A stretch of DNA of 64,000 bases from Chlorocebus sabaeus (Eukaryota; Chordata; Mammalia; Primates; Cercopithecidae). The stretch spans positions 66,705,481 to 66,769,480 of the forward strand of contig NC_132916.1 of assembly GCF_047675955.1 (NCBI RefSeq), written 5' to 3'. Position numbers and translations under genes: made by a program. Of this stretch, positions 57,646-64,000 are shown piece after piece. The stretch's first letter is position 1. The number at the start of each line of letters is the position of its first letter. The notes under the pieces were generated by a model, which saw only the letters and a program-made list of their open reading frames with translations, was not told where the DNA came from and did no database searches.

Positions 57646-60219
57646 ATAGTAATTTTTAAACTTGGAACACTTGGCCTGAATGGGAAACTGGTAAATAACC
57701 TGCTAGGTATTTTTCAAAGATAAGCAGGAGTCTAATTTCTAAGCAATTAGTAGTTCCCAATAATCTCATTTGAATTCGATATTTCATGTTTAACAGAATC
57801 ACCACAATATAATCTAGTTTTTCTCCTCTTGCAGCATATGTCAGGGAAGCACTTCATTTAGGTGAAAAATCTAGGCTTAGTTTTCAGTGGAAAAAGATGC
57901 TTTTTTTTTTTTTTTTTTTTTCCCAAACATTATGAAGTAGACAAGAAACAATAAACATTATGCTCAAATTAATATAAAGCATGGATTGGATAAATCTCTC
58001 AAATAATTTGATGTGGCATCTGCACTCCTCAAATGAGAGACAGTACAATCAGCCTGCCTTTACTCCCAACATCCTTATTACTAAACTCAGTGATAAACCT
58101 CTGTGGCAATAGAATTTGACAATTCGATATTGTGCGTCTCGTGAGCGCCACCTACTGAGCGCTGGTCACATTTTGTAAATCTCAGTTACAAATCACTGGC
58201 TGAAAATGCAAAACGAAACAAATCAAAGTAACAAAAGGATGACAATAGAATGATGACATTTCCAGCTTTTTATTTTCATCAGTGTTATTTCAGTATAGGT
58301 ACAGTTACCAGAGCAGTGAATGTCATATCAGAAAAAGAATTCGTTATAAATTACAGTTATATAAATATGACTGTTACTTTGATTAAAAGAGGATTTACAT
58401 TGACAAAAGCAAATATTATTAAGCCGTATCTGCCTTACCCATCTCACAACGTATAACAAAAATTATACAAAATAATTTATGTGAAAAATCCTTGGGAACC
58501 ACAAAACATTAAAAATGTAAAAGCATTATTCCATAATGCAATAGCATTTTCATTTTATACATTTTTTCAAAAATTTTTTAAAAGCCACAACTGAATTTGT
58601 GACACATGCTAGATGCTACTTTTAGGTGCAATTAAGCTTAGCATTCGGAAAAGCTGAAATACGTACTTTCAAAGGCTGAAGATGTTCTACATTAAATGAT
58701 TTAGAATCCCTTTTATACTGTTTTCTCATTTCTATAAAAATAGACAAGCTATTTTATAGTCTAAAGTCATACTTATTTTTCAGTTCTGAAAATAGATTGA
58801 ATCATACACACTGAGAGTGGCATATGAAGACTTCATTAATAAAAATAAAGTTGGTGATTCAAACTTCTGGTTTTGCTGAAACTGCTAAAGTATTCATGAA
58901 GCGCATGAGGAACTTAATGTGATTAAGTATCAAGTTTACTGACATTCAACTGTTGGTGAGGTCTATAAAATAGATTTATTCTATATAAGAAATGTTCCTC
59001 TCACAAGCTTTGACTCTTTCATCACCTTTCTGTAGGTCTTATCTGAAATAATAAAACAATATAAAATAATTAAAAATAAAATAGAAATTAGGTGATTCCA
59101 TATATCTGATTAAATACATTCACTACATTTATTCTTTGTATCATATGCATAGGGCAGGTAGAGCACAAGTTTTCAAGTATCAAATGATGCTCACTTTGCA
59201 TGTTTTCTTATCCACAATATACAAGAATATCAAGCAGCCTTACCAAATTTGGAAACATCTAAATATCTGCAAACCTCTAAATGATTGTCATAAACATAAA
59301 AGATAACTGCCTGAAATGTTACCCTTATGTGGAGGCTTTGACATTTTGTAAATATAAATGTAGCCAAAATATTGAAGTCAATCCCACTTCCCACATGCAA
59401 ATATATTAATGTGTAACAGAAATCATCCTTTTGCCCAATTCCCTGTACATGGCATCTTCGTGGCCATCCCTCCTGAACCCCAAGAGTTTCTCAGCATGAA
59501 GAGCCCAATTACCAAGTAGGAAAAGCGCCACTCAAAGCCTATATATACATGCAGTTGCAAAGTGTTCTGGAGAGGTTAAAAGACTGGTATAAATTTGGTC
59601 CACTGCATATAAGCTGCGGCAATATTGCCAGAAAAGAGAATTTGAATGAGCCCAGGTTGGAAAAATAAATTACCTTTATGCCTTGAAGGCAATCTCCATG
59701 GGTCAAGGCTAATGCCTTTTTCTTTGCTATTGTGTGAGATAATCATCTCTATCACCTTTTTTTCTTTTCATTTTTTAAGATAACTAGGTGGTTTTGACAT
59801 TTTTGTGGTTGGTAATCTAATACTTTTTCACAAATTTTCTTTCAGGAAATGGAAATTTTTTTCAGTAATTGAATGAGAATGATGGATCATGCTAATAAAT
59901 GTCTTTCTCAAAACCTGTCATAACTTTAAATCAAAGTCAGGGTATTAATATGAGACTCCTATATTCCTCATATTTATTTCATGTGTCTAGCTGATGTCAA
60001 CAGCAGAGGAAAATAACATCAGGGTTCAAGAAATGTGGTACTGTTAATATTTACATGAGATATTGACTTGATAATGAACTTCAGTAAACATTTCAGTCAA
60101 ATATAAATAAAAATGTATTTGTGTCTCTAACTATATTTAATATACAGAAACTTTAAGGAGAAAAACAAGTGAGCCTTGAGAGTAAAGGTGGTAACGTAAC
60201 ACATAATTGTTGTAATAGT
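57646..60219. other. Unique intergenic sequence
   Basis: About 2.6 kb, the longest block in the distal part free of recognisable transposons, with a T20-type run at 57900-57921. Open frames stay under 70 codons. No gene was recognised. Confidence 0.55.
58147..58158 (-). promoter_or_regulatory. CTCF-like core motif
   Basis: GCCACCTACTGA fits the reverse of the CTCF core CCASYAGRKGGC at 11 of 12 positions and sits in GC-richer context (GAGCGCCACCTACTGAGCGC) in non-repeat DNA. Occupancy cannot be told from sequence. Confidence 0.4.
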
Positions 60220-60425
60220 CAGTGCAATTTAATGATTAGAGTTTATGAGCCAGATATCAAGCTGCTAATTTACCTGCATTATCTCTTATCATATTCATGG
60301 CAACACTGTGAACTCCATATTATTATTCCCATTTTACAGATGACAAAAGTAAATCTAGAGCAGTAAAATAATATATTCAAGTCCACTAAGTTAGTGACAG
60401 TAAAGAGAACTGAACCTTAGCAGAT
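60220..60425 (+). mobile_element. MIR fragment
   Basis: TTATCTCTTATCATATTCAT, CCCATTTTACAGATGACAAA and a degenerate CAAGTCCACTAAGTTAGTGA follow the MIR order. Confidence 0.75.
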
Positions 60426-61275
60426 CTCTAATCAATAACTCATACATACTAGCAAGGAGCTAAATCTGCAAAGATTGAGAGAGACTCCTTTCTAATTCAC
60501 TCAGAGTGATTATTTGCTCACCAAGCTGTGTGCCTTCAGGACTTTCTGCTCAAATCGAGTGGTGTTTCTAATTTATACAAATATGTCAAGTGACCTCATA
60601 TTAGCCTGTGTGTTGCCAAATGTTCTAAAATTTCAAAAAATTTGCTTTTACTCAGTTACCAGGAATGAGATCATAGAGAAAAGAAATTTAAATTCAACCT
60701 AAAAAATAAATAGGATTTTAATGGGGAAGATGGAGAGTACATTGGGAAGGTAAAATAGGATCTTTTAGAACATGCAAAGGATCCACATGCAGAAAAAAAT
60801 AAGGCATATTTGAGGTATAGGAGTTAGGATTGGCTGAAGCATAGATTTTCTAGAAAGATGGGAGATCAGACTAGAAAGGCCAACTTGTAGAACACTCAGA
60901 ATGCTAAGTTAAGGTGTGTAATCTATTGTCATGAAGCTCTGGAGAATTAGGAAGGAAACGGCAAAGTCAAAAATAGGATTATTACTCTGGTGGTGGGTGT
61001 AGATATTTTTGAGCAGGTAATATGACAATAAGAAGACAATGGAGAAACTTTTAAGGCTAGACCTGAATTACACTAGTGTAGAAGTAGTAGAAATGGAGAA
61101 GAGAGGTAATCTATCACTAAACATAGAAGTATTATTCTTTCTTCCTGTGAACAATAGCTGTTTTTCAGTTCTTAGACTTAATGTTTGCTTCTGTGGTCAT
61201 CAAATTTAAACACTAAAATGTTTTGGTATTTGATAATAGTTGTGAAAATTATCTAACGACTTTGCTTTTATTTTA
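60426..61275. other. Unique sequence, nothing recognised
   Basis: AT-rich, short open frames only. Confidence 0.55.
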
Positions 61276-61584
61276 TTTTTATTTTTATTTATTTATTTTT
61301 TTGAGATGGAGTCTCACTCTGTCACCCAGGTTGGAGTGCAGTGGCCAGATCTCAGCTCACTGCAAGCTCCACGTCCCGGGTTCACGCCATTCTCCTGCCT
61401 CAGCCTCCCGAGCAGCTGGGACTACAGGCGCCCGCCACCTCGCCCTGCTAGTTTTTTGTATTTTTTAGTAGAGACGAGGTTTCACCGTGTTAGCCATGAT
61501 GGTCTGGATCTCCTGACCTCGTGATCCGCCCGTCTCGGCCTCCCAAAGTGCTGGGATTACAGGCTTGAGCCACCGCGCCCGGCC
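61276..61584 (-). mobile_element. Young AluY, Old World monkey-type (AluYR-like), reversed
   Basis: Full-length, few CpG losses (CCACCGCGCCCGGCC intact). Carries TGGCCAGATCTCAGCTCAC, CACCTCGCCCTGCTAGTTTT and ACAGGCTTGAGCCACCG, wording I link to cercopithecoid AluYR-type elements rather than human AluY. TSD weak (ACTTTG on both sides). Confidence 0.85.
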
Positions 61585-61635
61585 AACTTTGAATTATGAT
61601 TTTAAGAGTTCAATCAAAGAATGAACTTTAATAAC

Positions 61636-61994
61636 TGATACGTTTTGGCTGTGTCCCCACCCAAATTGGAATTCCCACAATTCCCACATGGTATGGGAGG
61701 AACCCGGTGGGAGGTGATTGAATTATGGGGGTGGGTCTTTCCTGCATCATTCTCTGATAGTGAAATAGTCTCATGAGAACTGATGGTTTTAAAAATGGGA
61801 GTTTCCCTACACAAGCTCTCCTTTTTTACCTGCCGCCATCCAAGTAAGATGTGATTTGCTCCTGTTTGTCTTCCACCATGATTGTGAGGCCTCCCCAGCA
61901 TTGTAGAACTGTAAGTCCAATTAAATCTCTTTCTTTTGTAAATTACCCAGTCTTGGGTATGTCTTTATCAGCAGCGTGACAATGGACTAATACA
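61636..61994 (+). mobile_element. MST/THE1-family solo LTR
   Basis: A 359-bp LTR from TGATACGTTTTGG to TAATACA. Flanking 5-mers ATAAC and ATACC match at 4 of 5 positions. Solo form. Confidence 0.92.
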
Positions 61995-64000
61995 ATACCC
62001 ATTCCTCTCTTCACCCTCTTAGTCTCCCAAAAAGATACCCAAACACATATGCCCACATTGACACAAAAATACCTCTTCAGCCTGCAGTTACTGTAGGATG
62101 TAGTATATAAAATGGCTCTAAGAGGATATGTAAGTTATTAACATCTTGTTTGGACACAAATAGAGGCCCTCAAGGAGCTCTATTTTCAGTCTTTTAGGAA
62201 GAACTCAAGGATAAATTACTAGGACCATACATCCACGAAATAGCAGTATTGAAACCCTACACGGGTATTGATGCTTTTGAGTACTGACATCTTGATATCA
62301 AGAGAAGTCCCTTATATCATATCTGTAATATCATTCGATTCCAAATTGTTCTGTCTACCACTTCAGGGAATTCATTCCAGCAGAATCTTCCTTTTCGTAA
62401 AGATCTTTTTGTATCATTTGACAACTGATAAGCAATTTTTAGCCAGGTATTATTTAGGCACATTCTTTTTATTTCTTACCTGTTCATGTTTCATTAAAAT
62501 TTGTTATAAATTTTTGCCAACTGATTTATTGGTATAAATCATCTTTCAGCTTATTATTACTGTAAATGTTATTCACTGTTAGACAAATAAGTCATAATTA
62601 TTATTATTGCCATTAGCATAATTGCGCTAGTATGATCATGATTAATATTATTAGAAACCTGCCACCCACCTCACTGAAAATGTTAAGAAATCCTATGTTT
62701 ATTTTATAGATAAAAACTGTTATTAAAAACTTTCAGCACCTTAAACTCATGTCTTAAATTGTTTCCATTCCCATCCCAATAACATAAATAGTAGGACCGG
62801 CTTCCATTTATTTGTGTGTACAATAATGCTTGATGAGGTCACTAAAGGTCACCAAGACATTTACAGAAACTTTCACTACTCCTTGAAAAGTATATAGTCC
62901 TAATATATAGAGCTAGAGAAATCACTTCTTTTGGAACTATCAGAAAATATGTGATGGTTTTAATAGTTTTAGTTCATATGACTCCAAAAAGTCAAATAAT
63001 TGTAGTTAGCAGCATATTAATATAATCACCTCGCATATGGTTTTATATTTTGCCAGCTCCAATAAATCTACACCCTTATATCTATACTTATATTTTAAAT
63101 ATAAATTAGCACATCTCAATACTTAATAAGTATAAATTCAAGGAATAATGGACATCAACTTTTCCTTATAAAAGGAAGCAAAGGTGTCTCATAAATTAGG
63201 TGTTCACAACAGGAAAAGGCATTAATCAGCTTTCAAAAGCTAAATTTGTCTCAAGTTCATTATTATTCAAAGCAGTGAATTTTCCCTGGTAACATGTCAC
63301 AAAGGGAATAAGTAACGGAAATTCTAATGATAGCCCAGCAATTTAGCATGAGGTTTTAATTAATTAATCTGGAGTTTATGCACATAAGACTGATTATATG
63401 AACCAAAGTTCAATTCTACAAGTATTTCCTAAATTAAAGGAATGCTATGTATTTCAATGATGTCAAATATGAAAAAATAGTACAAAATATGATTCAGTAT
63501 GTACCAAAATTAAGAAGTAGTTATAGTACACTGCTTTGCCAAACAAGGCAATCATTAATTTTTCTCACACTAAAGTATGCAATAAAAGCATTTACAATTT
63601 CTCATTATATCTAACATTGAAAAATGATAACAAATTGATGATGTATGGGATTTATATTGATGAAAATTGGGATGACATGAGGAATAAGCACTGATATAGG
63701 AGTAGTATTAAACCTGGGCTTTCTGAGTTTGACTCTGGTTACAAATAACTTCACAAAAACCATTGACTATTAGATGTATCTGTCCCTACACAGAAAAAAA
63801 GAAAAGAAAACTGGGCATGCACAAATTTTAAAATCAGTATTTTCCAGAAAGATGAGTATAATCTTCCTACCAATAAATCTAATTGATTCAGTTCTGGTGC
63901 CATAATGTTCATTAACTCCTTTTGTATTAAAATGATTTGAAATAACATAAAAACCTGAGCATGTTGAATCTTATATGCTAACAGTCCAGTTCTAATACAC
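61995..64000. other. Unique intergenic sequence to window end
   Basis: About 2 kb of AT-rich DNA. No gene, RNA gene or named repeat is supported. The 89-codon frame at 62268-62537 has no recognisable domain. Confidence 0.55.

Noticed and set aside
57646..64000. An upstream neighbour gene of NMBR (GJE1 or VTA1 are expected beyond it by remembered human gene order)
   Set aside because: No connexin-like or VTA1-like coding segment could be read on either strand; these genes probably lie outside the window.

Overview
The window is AT-rich, repeat-packed mammalian DNA from a primate. Alu elements of several ages, primate L1PA tails and THE1/MST and LTR7-family LTRs set the lineage. A young AluY copy at about 61.28-61.58 kb carries wording I associate with Old World monkey AluYR-type elements, so a cercopithecoid (macaque- or baboon-like) source is my best guess.

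One protein-coding gene can be supported: NMBR, the neuromedin B receptor, on the minus strand. Its three coding exons are 34705-34284, 24930-24582 and 21750-21349. They join with consensus GT/AG sites (intron phases 2 and 0) into an uninterrupted 390-residue class A GPCR, the length I recall for human NMBR. A GC- and CpG-rich block (about 34.15-35.34 kb) covers exon 1 and the presumed promoter. Intron 1 is 9.35 kb and intron 2 is 2.83 kb. No second gene was recognised: the remaining open frames are short, lie in repeats or lack any family signature.

Layout: 1-3.06 kb is the 3' part of an L1. 3-8 kb is unique sequence with an L2-like stretch, an L1PA tail with clear target-site duplications (TSDs), and an old Alu. 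8-11.66 kb is unique. 11.67-13.09 kb is a reversed L1. 14.8-15.55 kb is a truncated L1PA. 16.45-18.72 kb is a THE1 element with both LTRs, abutting another L1 (18.72-19.6 kb). 19.6-35.3 kb is the NMBR locus, with Alus, an MLT1-like LTR, an MST-like solo LTR, MIR/L2/MER5 fragments and a long GGAA/GGAAA microsatellite touching the exon 2 splice region. 35.5-43.15 kb is old L1 sequence carrying a solo LTR and an AluY that appears to have moved with a 3'-transduced flank. 43.15-51.32 kb is a nest: an MLT1-like LTR split by a reversed endogenous retrovirus with paired LTRs and a tRNA-Leu-like primer site, itself hit by an LTR7-family solo LTR and Alus. 51.3-56.3 kb is old L1-like sequence with a partial THE1/MST element and an MLT1-like LTR. 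56.4-64 kb is mostly unique, with Alus, a MIR and an MST/THE1 solo LTR.

The most interesting points are the very long pyrimidine-strand microsatellite about 30 nt from the NMBR exon 2 acceptor, the Alu 3' transduction, the nested retrovirus block, and lineage-informative small duplications. All calls come from reading the sequence and from remembered family sequences; no alignment or database search was run.
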